Origin: Maniola hyperantus
Lineage: Eukaryota > Arthropoda > Insecta > Lepidoptera > Nymphalidae
DNA: 64,000 nucleotides
Reading direction: 5' to 3'
NCBI RefSeq assembly: GCF_902806685.2
Contig: NC_048553.1
Span: 13,559,440-13,623,439 of the forward strand
In this document: piece after piece, positions 20,726 through 31,029 of the stretch
Position numbering within the stretch: the stretch's first letter is position 1
Layout: each line of letters begins with the position of its first letter
Made by a program: the position numbers and the translations under genes
The notes under the pieces: model-generated
Told to the model about the DNA's origin: nothing
Seen by the model: the letters and a program-made list of their open reading frames with translations, nothing else
Databases searched by the model: none

Positions 20726-22361
20726 TATGGGTTGCTTTAAGGTTATTAATGGAGATGAGCAGACCCAAGTGTTGGGTAATAGCTAATTTGGGATCCTTCC
20801 TGAAGGTCCGGGCGAAAACTTCCATCTCCACTATATCAATAGAGGCGAGGACAGTTTCGATTAAGTGGAGATTATCCGCAGCGTTAGTCACCGCGGATGA
20901 ATGGAGAGAAGGCTCTGCTTGGGGCTGGGGCGTAGGCGCGGAAGCCTTTACCGGGGCTGATTGGGCGGGCTTGGCCGGGGCTGGTTGGGCGGGCTTTGGC
21001 GCAGGAGGGTTAGCCCTGGGAAGGGGTTTTTCCCATGCGTTGGTGGCCGGAGCCGGCGCAGGGACGAATTTCTGGGCGGGTTGGGGAGCTGCAGCAGGTT
21101 TGCGGCCGGCCGGTTTGACCCTTCGCTTTTGCTCCTTGGGGGCTTTAGGGCATCCGCGATAATTCGCGGTGTGCCCTTGAGACCTGCAAAGAACACAGCT
21201 CGGGGGTTCCTCGGTAGGTTGCTTCCTGGGGCAGTCGGAGGTGCCGTGGTCCCCTAGGCACTTAACGCACCTGGGGTGGGCGAAACAATTCCTTGCGGAA
21301 TGGCCGTACATCTGGCAGCGATGGCACTGGCCCATCCTGCCGCGGTTACGGGGGGGCTCTATTTTAAGACCCGTGAGGCGACACACCGATGTGATGTTAT
21401 TGATTTTCTTACCCGCGGGGGTAAGTTCGAGGGTTACGAGCACCATCTCGTAGGGGGCTTTGGTTCTAGGATGGTACATCCTGTGAACCTCTAGTACTGG
21501 CAGTTCCTGGGAAAGGAGGTCTGTCTTTATGTGGTCGGTGTTCAGCTCCTTCGGAAGGCCGCGAATGACTACGCGTAAAACGCGTTCGTCGGGAAGAGCG
21601 TAGGTGTGGAACCCTACATTCTCTTGACGGAGAGTCTTGGTGAGAAGGCGATGGTCGCCTGAAGTTGGGCATTGAACTTTGATGCCCACTGCGGTCGAGC
21701 GGGCACTCGTGAAGGAGATACCCTGCTGGTCTAAAAGTGGCAGGATACGCTGCCAGCTCAGTTTCTCTCTAATGAAGAGAGGAGGGACTTTTTCCCTTGG
21801 CGGTTCCTCCATGGGGGAGTCTTCAGACTCCTCCTCGGAGGTCGCTTGGGAGGTCGTGGGTTGGTTACCGGGCCCTGAAGGGGCTGCAACGCCCACCTTT
21901 TTAGGTGGGTTTGCGTGCGACTTTGAGGCCTTCAGCTTTCGCTTCTGGGCCTTCGTCTGCACCGTCATGAATTCCTCTGTTTCAGAGGAGGCTGGGGACG
22001 TTTCGGAGTGAGGCTCCTTGGTCGGGATCGGTTTTTGGGCTGAAGGCCCGGCTGGGGTTTTGGAGTGAGGCTCCTTAGTGTCGGTCGGTGTCACGGTCGG
22101 GGTATCGTCCTCCATGGCCGTGGCCGAGGGAGGAGATGCCGGGGGACGGTCGTAGCGCGTAGGCGTCCGACTCGCATGTACCTTAAATTTCTTAAGGTAG
22201 TTGGGGTCTCGGGTCGCGAGGTCGGCGATGAGAGCACTCATGTCGACGTCTTTGTAAAATGTCTGGGGGAACTCCGGGCCCTGATGGGGCCCAGGAGCGG
22301 GTTGGTCGGGGTGGTTGGGGCCCATAGTGGACCCGGTGGCGCTAAAGGTCCTCCCTGCCAA
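20718..22361 (-). CDS. Jockey-type ORF1: gag-like nucleic-acid-binding protein
   Basis: This 547-residue protein would coat the retrotransposon RNA. The N-terminal 1-190 is low complexity and rich in P, S, T and E. Residues 195-340 contain VLRVVIRGLPKELNTDHIK and match the pattern of the PRE_C2HC region of arthropod retrotransposons. Three zinc knuckles follow: C346-x2-C349-x4-H-x4-C359, C365-x2-C368-x3-H-x4-C377 and C389-x2-C392-x4-H-x6-C404. The segment 405-500 is rich in proline, alanine and lysine. The final codons read HNG then TAG, overlapping the ORF2 start. The ATG at 22361 is taken because it opens the longest frame. Family placement rests on knuckle spacing and domain order. Confidence 0.92.
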   Translation of the reverse strand: MAGRTFSATGSTMGPNHPDQPAPGPHQGPEFPQTFYKDVDMSALIADLATRDPNYLKKFKVHASRTPTRYDRPPASPPSATAMEDDTPTVTPTDTKEPHSKTPAGPSAQKPIPTKEPHSETSPASSETEEFMTVQTKAQKRKLKASKSHANPPKKVGVAAPSGPGNQPTTSQATSEEESEDSPMEEPPREKVPPLFIREKLSWQRILPLLDQQGISFTSARSTAVGIKVQCPTSGDHRLLTKTLRQENVGFHTYALPDERVLRVVIRGLPKELNTDHIKTDLLSQELPVLEVHRMYHPRTKAPYEMVLVTLELTPAGKKINNITSVCRLTGLKIEPPRNRGRMGQCHRCQMYGHSARNCFAHPRCVKCLGDHGTSDCPRKQPTEEPPSCVLCRSQGHTANYRGCPKAPKEQKRRVKPAGRKPAAAPQPAQKFVPAPAPATNAWEKPLPRANPPAPKPAQPAPAKPAQSAPVKASAPTPQPQAEPSLHSSAVTNAADNLHLIETVLASIDIVEMEVFARTFRKDPKLAITQHLGLLISINNLKATHNG

Positions 22362-22790
22362 GGCAGGGAGGTGGGTACCTACGGTGTGGCCCTAATGTGA
22401 GTCCCCGCCCTTGGGTGACGGGGGTGTGAACCTATGCTGCGCTTAGACTAGTGTACTCACGGAACCTGGGCTCTAGAACTACACTACACTATACACAACG
22501 CAGGAACAATCGAAGCACTGGCAATCCAGGGCACTTGCACTGACACAGGGCGAACTCGCGCGAGAGTCGGAGCGGTACCGAGAGGTAGAGCGCATGAGCG
22601 AACGTCCGCACGGGGCGGAAGCCGAGCACTCTGCCGACGGTTGTATCTTGAAACTTCTATATATAGTCCAGATTGCAGAACACTCTGTTAGTGCGAGTAC
22701 TGTAGGCGGTAAATTTGTTCGGGACTACGTCATCGATTGAACAGCGCCATCTAGTTTGTACTGTGGCAACCGCCACAACATTATTGTAAT
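22362..22790 (-). other. Probable 5' leader of the Jockey element and flank
   Basis: GC-rich until about 22650, with no open frame beyond short pieces. Jockey elements usually carry an internal RNA polymerase II promoter at their 5' end. A 'tatatatag' occurs near 22665, but I cannot say whether it is functional. The junction with flanking DNA is not visible. Confidence 0.45.
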
Positions 22791-23829
22791 TTATATGTAC
22801 AAAACTTGATTGGGCACGACACGTTGGCAGTTGGGTCGTCTGTAGAAGCGATTCCGTCGGCTGTCGGCGCCGTCATACTCAGCCGACCTTTGATAGTGAA
22901 TTATTAAATAACTTTCCTTCAGCGCTCGTGAATTGTATAGAAATATTGCGAGTGGAAGTTTGCACGCCCTATGAGGGTTGGGACTTGGGAGATACTTTAA
23001 CATTAGTTAGGGGAGATTTCACCGTGGAAAGTTTTATTACATAACTATCTTTTAAGCTTTTTGCAGACATAAACTACGGGCTATTTCAAAGGGTATTCTT
23101 ATTTTAAGAGTTTAAAAATCTTTGTTTCGAAGCCAATTGGTATATTTTTGTCCCTTATACAAATAGGACCTACTACCTAGTCATATTTTACAAAATTACT
23201 ACCTAGTAAATTTTGTGCTTTACAGCATATTTTTGCTCTTCTTTAAATGACCTGGAGGAGACTTAGATACCTACTTAAATATCAGCTTCATCGTTGCCGT
23301 GTGTATGTAATGTACCTATGTATCAAGCTATATTTTGGGTTTTATATACCAACTTTGATTGTAAAACTTAAAGTTTTGTTTCATACTTACGGCTCTGTGG
23401 CGTCCATCCGACGATGGTTGCTGCATCAGATCAGATTTGCGTCATCAAATTTAAACATTTTGAAACTACGCATTTTTATGAAAATGTTGCAAACTATAGA
23501 CCACTTCTGATACATACATATTTGATTTTAGAACATACTCGTATCCACAAAATTTCAGTGAGTTTTTTTGGTTTAAATATACAAACGTAAACTACATATT
23601 ATGTACGTAGATTACTACTTTTGTACGGAAAGTGCCGAGGAGCTTCAACAGAGAACAAGAAACCTCCAATTACTTAAAGTATGTTTTTTTGCTGGCAACG
23701 CCTTGGGTGTTTTTATCAAAGGTATCTGCCGCCATCTCCCTTCGCAGATTTCCTAAATCCATACATTATTACGAGTAAGCACGACATTGATAGATGCTTT
23801 ATATTGGAAACCCTGCCACCGCTTTAGGG
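22791..23829. other. Stretch without recognised features
   Basis: AT-rich, with short frames only. No repeat words shared with other parts of the window were seen. Confidence 0.5.
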
Positions 23830-24127
23830 TGAAGCCACACGATGCGTTTTCGGTGCGTTGCGGCGTCGCACCGATGTGTATTTGAGTACCTATTGGGTAC
23901 CACACGGGCACTGCGTTGCCGCTAAGACAAAAAGTTGGTATGGCATACAATGAACCAGAAGCTTGATTTGCTATAATCCGCTGAAAAATATCAAATCTGT
24001 ATGGTGCAAGTTGCAACATGCAGCATGCGATATGCACCACCCGCCCTACCACTGCTAAACTGCAGGAAAATGATGATGATGATGAAATTAAAAGATCTGT
24101 TTCAGCATGCACGGGATCTGCGGATCT

Positions 24128-24187
24128 GTTGCACGGGATTTTCAAAAACCTAAATCCACGCGGACGAAGTCACGGGCATCATCTAGT
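24128..24187 (-). repeat. Family C fragment
   Basis: 'cacgggattttcaaaaacct', 'aaatccacgcggacgaagtc' and 'gggcatcatctag' in reverse orientation, head to head with the next copy. Confidence 0.75.
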
Positions 24188-24214
24188 TTCATATAAATCG
24201 GTCAAACGGATGGG

Positions 24215-24395
24215 CCTTTAAGAATCCCGTGGGAACTCCTTGATTTTCCGGAATAAAAAGCCTATGTCCTTCCCCAGGGTGTAAGCTATCTCTGTACCAA
24301 ATTTCGTCTAAATCGATTGAACTGTTGAGCCGTGAAAAGCTAGCAGACAGACAGACAGACGGACACACTTTCGCATTTATAATATTAGTATGGAT
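24215..24395 (+). repeat. Family C copy with (GACA)n end
   Basis: 'aatcccgtgggaactccttg', 'gtaagctatctctgtaccaa', 'gagccgtgaaaagctagcag', a (GACA)n run and 'cgcatttataatattagtat'. This shows the right end of family C well. Confidence 0.8.
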
Positions 24396-24737
24396 TAGTA
24401 TGGATGACGCAGCGGCACCGCTCAGGCGCCGCGCCGCACCGCAAACGCGACGCATCGTGTGGTTTCAGTCTTACCTACGACAAAATGCTCCGGAACATGA
24501 ATGTAAATGCCGTTCAATGCGGAGATTGTCTCACTTTTGTTTTGCATTTCTTTCAAAGTCCAAACGCGCTTTGAGTCGTTCGTTGCCCTCGAGACTTCAA
24601 AAGGGTCTTTATCTTTGCACGTGAAAAACGTTTTTCATAATAATATTAATTATTTATTCATCGGGAGTTTTATTTAAATCTTTCAGTTGTCTGTCTGTCC
24701 CCCCCAATACGGGCTATGTGGAGCCATATTTAAGTTG

Positions 24738-24835
24738 GAATTCGGCGAGTACTGTGGTGATATAATTGGGAAGTCGAGGGTTCAATTCCTGGCAGGGGTA
24801 ATTTGGGAATTTATAATTTCTAAATTGTCTCTGGT
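24738..24835 (+). repeat. SINE S1 head, truncated by a MITE
   Basis: It carries a decayed A box ('gcgagtactgtggtgat'), an intact B-box-like 'gggttcaattcctgg', and 'aatttataatttctaaattg'. It stops at the exact left end of the hairpin element starting at 24837. Confidence 0.7.
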
Positions 24836-24836
24836 C

Positions 24837-25003
24837 TGCCCCCCGATTGTGTAAGAAAAACGGTATTCATCGTTATCGTTATCGTCAAAACATTCTGCCC
24901 TTTAATTGGTTGATTCTACATTTTTCACAGCCAATCAAAGGGCTGAATTCGTTGACGATTACGATAAGGATGAATACGTTTTTTCTTACACAATTGGGGG
25001 GCA
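24837..25003. mobile_element. Hairpin MITE with TGCCCCCC termini
   Basis: The left arm 'tgccccccgattgtgtaag' with 'attcatcgttatcg' pairs with 'gaatacg...cttacacaattggggggca' on the right. A second pairing block is 'gccctttaattggttg' against 'caatcaaagggc'. The length is 167 bp. It is non-coding and appears to be inserted in or beside an S1 SINE. Confidence 0.8.
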
Positions 25004-25522
25004 AGGCAGTCATGTTTTAAATTTTTTAAATTAGGTATTTTAGAAGGTGCTTTGAAATTCAAAACGTCTAACCTAAGATAAAGAGCATTATAAAAAAAAC
25101 AAAGGGTCCTGTAATCTTATCGTAGTAGTGTTCCCTTTAATAATTCGGTGATGTCAACCCAACCCTCCAGCATTATCTAATCAATCTGATACCATTCATC
25201 CTTCGGACCCTTTGGCAAGGACCCCTGGAACCCGTTCTTTATGGCCAAGTAGTCGGAACCCTGGAGGGAAGCTCCGGTGGAAAAATTTCAATAAATTAAT
25301 CTTGTTGAAAGGGTTCCCCGTGAGAATGGCCGCTCGGATACAAACTGCTGTCTTGAAACGAGAAACTGTGCGAATTCCAAATTATACCGAGCTATGAACA
25401 CTTTGAAGCGGTGATAGACTGATTTCCTAGTCGGTGGTCCGGGGCTCGATACCAGGAAGGGTTTCTCAAACCACACGAGGTGCTCAAACGTCGTGTATTG
25501 CGCTACAATATGCCTACAATGC

Positions 25523-25615
25523 ATTGTCTGTCATAATTATTTTGATCGTCGAGGTCGTTAAAGATGTGCTTAGGGCGTCTTTTATTAGGGGGGGGGGGGG
25601 GGGGGTCGTTGCGAA
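25523..25615 (-). pseudogene. Fragment of the Jockey ORF2 C-terminal region
   Basis: Minus-strand translation gives KRRPKHIFNDLDDQ followed by CIVGI, closely matching KRRPKHVLNDPDDQ and LVGIHN near residues 913-937 of the ORF2 at 17810-20725. A 19-20-base G run (25589-25607) sits where that protein has NDPPD, so the run arose by slippage within coding sequence. Confidence 0.8.
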
Positions 25616-25689
25616 GCTGTTTGAAGTGTGTATGTATGTTTGTAAAGTGACTGACATAGCTCAAAGGATTAGCAAGCTGAAGTGGCAAG

Positions 25690-25930
25690 GGGTAGGCAGG
25701 TAGGTCATGTCTGTCACAGAACGGACGGCTGATAGGGCAGGCGTGTTCTGGAGTGGAGACCGCCTGTCGATGAGCGGAGTGTAGGACGACCTCCAGCCCG
25801 CTGTATCAATGACCTCAAGAAGGTGGCGGGGAGCGGCTGGATGAGGAAGGCGGACACCGTGTTTGGTGGAGCGCTCTTCGAAGGACATCGAGCAGTGGAC
25901 GCATACATTCTGATGGAATGGAAATAAAAA
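25690..25930 (+). pseudogene. RTE-type reverse transcriptase C-terminus and A-rich tail
   Basis: The plus-strand reading gives RRVLEWRPPVDERSVGRP then PARCINDLKKVAGSGW and VDAYILMEWK before a stop at about 25923-25925, followed by an A-rich tail (aaataaaaaaataaaaaaa). This is the C-terminal tail of an RTE-like LINE, cut off upstream of the catalytic domains and with two stops just before the conserved part. It directly follows a Jockey fragment, so two LINE remnants lie in series. Confidence 0.75.
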
Positions 25931-26050
25931 AATAAAAAAATGTAGATGATACCCTGAACTCACTCGCGGCCGCGGCCTCGCTCGCTCCGCTGCCTCTCTC
26001 GAGTTACGCGGTCAAGTAACCTATCCTGCTGTATACGTGCGTGCGGCGTG

Positions 26051-26120
26051 CTCACTGCTCACTGCTCACTGCTCACTGCTCACTGCTCACTGCTCACTGC
26101 TCACTGCTCACTGCTCACTG
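26051..26120 (+). repeat. Heptamer minisatellite (CTCACTG)x10
   Basis: Ten perfect copies of the 7-bp unit occupy exactly 70 bp, inside a GC-rich segment (25968-26165). A tandem number that is not a multiple of three would shift any frame crossing it. The unit resembles the other heptamer arrays in this window. Confidence 0.95.
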
Positions 26121-26292
26121 CGCCGCGCCCGTGAGGTTCTGTTAGCACGCCAGCAGCGCCCGCCGCCGCCTCTCATAACTTGTTTCCGTATTCATTACAG
26201 CTCTACTTGTGTAACTTATATCCTCCACTTAGGTTAGGATTACGAATATCTTTCAATCTATCAAGACGAGGTACCTAAGGTAGTTATATTAA

Positions 26293-26498
26293 CACTAGCT
26301 TATGTTCGCGACTTCGTCCGCGTGGACTACTTATTTCACCCCTTAGGGGTTGAATTTTCAAAAATCCTTTCGTAGCGGATGCCTACGTCATAGTAATTAT
26401 CTGCATGCCAAATTTCAGCCCGATAGGTCCAGTAGTTTGAGCTGTGCGTTGATAGATCAGTCAGTCAGTCAGTCACCAATTCCTTATATATATTTAGA
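26293..26498 (+). repeat. Dispersed repeat family B
   Basis: 'ctagcttatgttcgcgactt', 'cccttaggggttgaattttc', 'gcggatgcctacgtcatagt' and (CAGT)n, then 'tatatatttaga'. Full length. Confidence 0.85.
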
Positions 26499-26561
26499 TT
26501 AGAAGAAATATTGTACTAGGTACACACTACACAGAGGATTCAACTTCAAGAGTATGAGAGA

Positions 26562-26635
26562 AAGTCTTAGGCTGCATCATCACTTGCCACCAGTTCTGAT
26601 TGCAGACAATCAGACCTGATTGATATAATTTTAAA
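26562..26635 (+). repeat. SINE S1 tail fragment
   Basis: 'taggctgcatcatcacttgc' and 'gattgcagacaatcag' match the last third of S1 before its A tail. Confidence 0.55.
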
Positions 26636-26639
26636 AAAA

Positions 26640-27430
26640 TTGAACCTGGGGCGTTCCTTTATAAGAGCACATCTTATTGCGCCGAAGACGTCGCTAAGAT
26701 TTAGTAAACTGTGGCACAACAATTGGGCACAATTTAGAGTTCCACCCGGTACCCGTGGCGTGCGTGAGACCGACATTGCTGCACGTTCGCCAACTCGTTT
26801 AGTTTCAACGTTTTATTTTGATAATAATCTATTGAAGTGCCGCCAATCGCACCAACTTATATGTTTGGGCATAACCAGGACTAAGTCAGATACCAGTTAA
26901 GGAATATACGTGAAGTAGGAATAGAAGGGGAGATCTGGTCATTTTAACTGTTACCGGCGACTTCCTTATTTTCAAACTACTTAAGATAGTCATAGCAGTA
27001 TTGTCACATGAGTAGGTACCTACCTATTATAGAAAAGAATAGAGTTGAAAATAGTTTTAGTTTAGTAAAGTCCGCTGACTGCACCCACCAGATGAAATCA
27101 TACAAAGGCTATCTTGTCATTTAACAAAAAAATAATTAGTTTTTCCTAGAGCGTGCGAGATCGCTGCGGACGCCATTATATCATCTGAGACGCAGGAAAC
27201 TGGTCCACGACAACTGGAAACGGTAACGAATATGGAGCAACTAAGGCAACGTAAAAACTGGACTAACTATAGTAGTTAGTAGTTAGCGAGAAAGAAGCGC
27301 TATTCGAGCCAACTGCGGCTTGGGATTCCACGCAAGGCTGATTTATTACCTACCATCTACCATAGACTAGCGGCTCCCAACCTTGTTTCGCCAGAACGCG
27401 TATGTTTTGAATGTATATGTATAATTAGGT
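26640..27430. other. Stretch without recognised genes
   Basis: The 86-codon frame at 26640-26900 gives no family resemblance. The rest is unassigned. Confidence 0.5.
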
Positions 27431-27439
27431 TGGCTGCAG

Positions 27440-28048
27440 TCAGACCTGCTGGCCAGTGGTCATGCAGTCTAAGGTAGAGCGCGCTATGTAAGTGATGCTG
27501 GAACGCATTCAAAATAAATTTTTAAGGTTTATGTACCTAAAGTTGTACGGAGTGTATCCGGGATACCCGTTGCTGTATCCCACTCTGTTTGTCATGGGCA
27601 TGGTGGGATTCAGCAGACTGGAAGTAAGAAGAGAAGTATCCCTGGCTGCATACATATTTAAGGTACTAAGAGGGAAGGTGCATAACCCTGCTGTTCTGCA
27701 GGAGTTACGCTTTTGTGTGCCGAACGACAGTGGGTCACGCAGACGCAGGCCTCCACTGCTGGCGCAACCGCGCGCTCGCACTTGCCTGCTGCAGCGACTT
27801 GCACGCTCAACTCGGTCGCTGAACACATCGACCTGTTCAGCTGCTCACTGGGCGAGTTCATAAGGGCCACAACATTTTTGTTAAGTTTTTAAATAAAGTA
27901 GGGCTATTTAAGTTTTAGTCAGTCAGTAAATAGTAAAAAGTATGTAATAGGTAATAAGTAGATATAAATAATTTAAGTTTACTTAGCTATCGCATTAGGT
28001 TAGCCTGTAAGGATAGTTTTAAGTTGTGAATAAATAAATAAATTAAAA
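27440..28048 (+). pseudogene. Non-LTR retrotransposon 3' end with poly(A)
   Basis: Codons from 27492 read LERIQNKFLRFMYLKLYGV, GMVGFSRLEVRREVSLAAYI and FKVLRGKVHNPAVLQ, a typical post-RT region of insect LINE ORF2 proteins. Near 27810 the frame shifts: the continuation LFSCSLGEFIRAT is found in another frame before a stop. An untranslated region with several TAAATAAA words leads to a 14-base A tail ending about 28048. This is a 5'-truncated dead copy, on the opposite strand from the intact Jockey element and with a different sequence. Confidence 0.75.
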
Positions 28049-28105
28049 AAAAAAAAAATGTAGTCAAGTCAAGTCACCTTCAAGTGAAGAGTGAGTATAG
28101 GCCCT

Positions 28106-28421
28106 ATCATCATCATAATCAACCCATTACCGGCTCACTACAGAGCACGGGTCTCCGCTCAGAGTGAGAAGGGTGTTTGCCATAGTCTACCACGCTGGCT
28201 TGTGCGGATTGGTAGACTTCACACACTTTTGAGAACTTTATGGAGCACTCTCAGGCATGCAGGTCTCCTCACGATGTTTTCCTTCACCGTTAAAGCGAGT
28301 GACATTTAATTACTTAAAACGCACATAACTCCGAAAAGTTAGAGGTGCGTGCTCGGGATCGAACCCCCGACCTCCGATTAGAAGGCGGACGTCCTAACCA
28401 CTAGGCTATCTCAGTTTCACC
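28106..28421 (-). repeat. SINE family S2, full-length copy
   Basis: On the minus strand the head reads 'gatagcctagtggttaggac' (A box) and 'gggggttcgatcccgagc' (B box). The body includes 'gagttatgtgcgttttaagt' and 'gaaggaaaacatcgtgagg'. It ends in the (GAT)n-like 'tgattatgatgatgatagg'. About 315 bp. It is the best reference copy of S2 here. Confidence 0.88.
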
Positions 28422-28453
28422 TGTAGAGGCACTGTAGCCTACCTATATTTTTT

Positions 28454-28675
28454 TTAATATTGACTCTTGAATAATTTTGGAGGGAAAACTGACACCGGAA
28501 GGGCGTTCCATATCTTTGCGGTTGGTATTAGAAACGAGGAGGCAAATCGCCGTGTCCGTGGAACTTTGACTACGTACGGGCGTAGACCTTGTAGACCTTG
28601 ACGATGCGTTGCGCTCTTTTCTTCAAAGGAACTGAAATGTTTGCGAGCAAAAAACAATGTATTTCCAAACCTCAT
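28454..28675 (-). pseudogene. Non-LTR reverse transcriptase C-terminal fragment
   Basis: The minus-strand reading contains YVVKVPRTRRFASSFLIP and TAKIWNALPVSVFP, then LFKSQY. The RTRRFASSF...WN.LP..VFP pattern is a common C-terminal signature of insect LINE proteins. It is only about 70 codons, with no catalytic core. Confidence 0.7.
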
Positions 28676-28704
28676 ACAGATGCAAGCAAATGCTGAATGC
28701 TGAA

Positions 28705-28800
28705 CCCATAGCTAGTCCACTGTCCACTACTGAGTACGGTACGGGTCTCCTCTGACAATTAGAAGAGTTTGGCTACAATGCTCACCCAGCGAGTTTAGAG
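28705..28800 (-). repeat. SINE S2 tail fragment
   Basis: 'gtacgggtctcctctgacaa' and 'agagtttggctacaatgctc' match the reverse-oriented far end of S2. Confidence 0.5.
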
Positions 28801-28890
28801 TCGAGTCAAGATTCATTTCCAGACCAAAGACATGGTAGAGATTAACTTAGTAAATAGCTTCTACTTCATACTTAGTTACAGGCTACAGCT

Positions 28891-28918
28891 TTAGGAGTTA
28901 GGAGTTAGGAGTTAGGAG
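28891..28918 (+). repeat. Heptamer repeat (TTAGGAG)x4
   Basis: Four perfect 7-bp units. It resembles the insect telomere repeat TTAGG with two extra bases, but it is short and internal, so a telomeric origin is not supported. Confidence 0.85.
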
Positions 28919-30009
28919 CGGCTCCGACCAGAACTAATGGGTTTGTGTGGTCGACGTAGATATACAGCCGCACTATATTTGATAGGTTTAATAGAATAGA
29001 AATACAACTTAGTGGGTTGAGATCTATAATTTTATGTTTCTGTGAGTTTATCACTTGAAACATCGTTGCCTTGCGTAATCAAAACAAATTAATTAGGTAC
29101 TTACTTCTAGGTATTAGTTATTTTTTTAATTGTTAAGTAAGTACCTAACTCATTTTAGGGATTTTAGGTAAAAACAATCAATGAGATCTCACTCGTGTAA
29201 TTATTACAACTACAAAATCGGAAACATTTAAGACGGAGCTCCAGTTAATGGTGAGATGATATTAATTTATTTCAAGTCAATCTTCTCAGCATCTGAATTT
29301 AACTAAAGGGTAAGTAAGTAATACGTACAGTCAAAGTTGGCAGTATACAAAAAAAAAATATAACTGACACGCAAGCCTTTTGTGATTGAAATACAAAAGG
29401 GTTATTATGGATATTACCTATGTAGGGATGCCTTTCGATAAACATTTAGCTTAGAACTGACTAGAATGATAGCTTTGAACTGAAGTTTTAAAAAACTAAG
29501 TACAACCAACAGAAATCTTATAAAACTGGTATAAAAACGCAATTAATCATTATTAAAACCTACGTTAAAACTTACAATAATTTATTATTAAAGATTTAAA
29601 TATTCAAAAAAAGTAACTTTGAAAGTTGTTATAGCCAAAACGGATGTTTCACAACAAGGTATATGACTCTAGGGCCCATGCCCCGTACCGTTTATCTCGT
29701 ATGCAAATTAGATACTTCCTCAGAGAGGGAATGTGCACCGCGAGAACTACGAGTTTCGCATGCCACTTTGAGCACGCCAGCGACATGTCGCGAGACATAA
29801 AGTCGCTGGGAACAGCAACTTTTTGTCTCGCGACATGTGCAAATTGTATAGTGATGAATCGTTGTCTAATTTGGAAATTGATATTACAATGGTGGAGTAG
29901 GTACTCCCGGGAGGAACTTTTGCGATGGGATTAATCTTTCCCATGAAAACTGTTTCTTTTTCAAGAACAAAGTAAAGATAAAAAGCAAAGGCTCTGTAAT
30001 CTTTGTTAG
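28919..30009. other. Mostly unassigned sequence
   Basis: It contains a hairpin 'ttaggtacttactt'/'aagtaagtacctaa' (29093-29150) and inverted words 'gcgacatgtcgcgagaca'/'tgtctcgcgacatgt' (29780-29845), perhaps a decayed MITE. No convincing coding sequence. Confidence 0.45.
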
Positions 30010-30150
30010 ACCCGATGCCCGTGAGTTGTTCGGGGTGGTTTTTCAAAATTTTGTGGGATCTCTTTGATTTTCTGTGATCAAAATAGCTTTTGTCCTTCAC
30101 TCCTTCCCTGGGCTGCAAGCTATCTCTGTGCCAAACATCAAAATCGGTTA
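30010..30150 (+). repeat. Dispersed repeat family C, degenerate
   Basis: 'gacccgatgcccgtgagttg', 'gatctctttgattttctgtg' and 'gcaagctatctctgtgccaa'. Confidence 0.55.
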
Positions 30151-31029
30151 CCTAAAAGACTGGTCCGTGATTCTTTTCAATTACGGCTTGTATTGATGTA
30201 TTGGTTGTAATTCAGTTCTTCATAAAGTACCTCTATCCTGCCTGAAATATCCCATTACTGGTATATCGGAAAGTTGCCAGACAAAATAGTCTCCGAGACA
30301 AAAAGTCTGCAGTGTGCTGTGTAGCTGATTTCCGAGCATGATTCAATTCAAGTCACGAATGTGCGGCGATTACATCTGCAGACTAACAGCAGCTGACGAT
30401 ACGAGGCTTTCCCAGAACCGCTCTACACTCGTCCGTAGTGCGTATAGTACCTACTACCTACCTACCAATTACCACGGCTCGAGATGTTGTGTGTGCCCAA
30501 AACAACGAATTATGTAAGTATACGGGGCCTGTATAACTGGACAAATAGAAGAATTTGTTGAAATGGATTGCTATGTCGATACTTATTTTAGGATTATAAT
30601 TTATACTTAAGTATTTTATTTTACTAGTTTTAGGTAGGTAGGTACGTATTTAGGTAGGTAAGGTAAGCTTGGGTGGCAAGTAAATACTCATTTTATGTTA
30701 TATTGTTTGGAACCATACACAAGATTTGATTAGGTACAGTTGGTAGGTAAACTCGAACACAAAAACTAAAAACAGAGGTTTCCATGAATGTCATATTTAG
30801 GTGGCGGGTCTATTGTTGTGAAAAACAATGGAGGAATATTTTATGCTACACCTATGTTATGTTAACCTTTACTCGGCTGGTAATTACCAAGTAAAATGCT
30901 TTTCTCATTGCTATGTGCATAATGGATCCGGCCTCTATATAACACACTACATTGTAACAATTCAAATACACGCCGCTATCCGCTATCGGCGAACTAGAAT
31001 GTGAACACTTCTGCCATTGTTTCCACTTC

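Larger units (their letters stand above)
17500..22700 (-). mobile_element. Jockey-type non-LTR retrotransposon, near full length
   Basis: The element is on the minus strand: a GC-rich 5' leader (about 22362-22700), ORF1 (20718-22361), ORF2 (17810-20725) and a 3' region ending somewhere in 17500-17800. The outer limits are uncertain, because no clear A tail or target duplication was found. Both reading frames are uninterrupted, and the GC content is well above that of the surroundings. Part of ORF2 recurs as a decayed fragment at 25523-25615, showing that the family is older than this copy. Confidence 0.85.
23830..24467. mobile_element. Inverted-repeat element carrying nested repeats
   Basis: The left arm 'ccacacgatgcg' with 'cggtgcgttgcggcg' (23835-23866) is matched by the inverted right arm 'cgccgcaccgcaaacgcg' with 'cgcatcgtgtgg' (24427-24463). 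The interior holds repeat E (23951-24055), a reverse fragment of family C (24128-24187) and a forward family C copy (24215-24395). It looks like an old non-autonomous DNA element filled by later insertions. Confidence 0.6.

Noticed and set aside
20749..22400. Several plus-strand frames of 80-137 codons over the Jockey ORF1
   Set aside because: Gly/Ala/Trp-rich antisense shadows of a proline- and alanine-rich coding sequence.
28891..28918. Interstitial telomere array
   Set aside because: Four copies of a 7-bp unit that is not TTAGG; too short to argue a telomeric origin.
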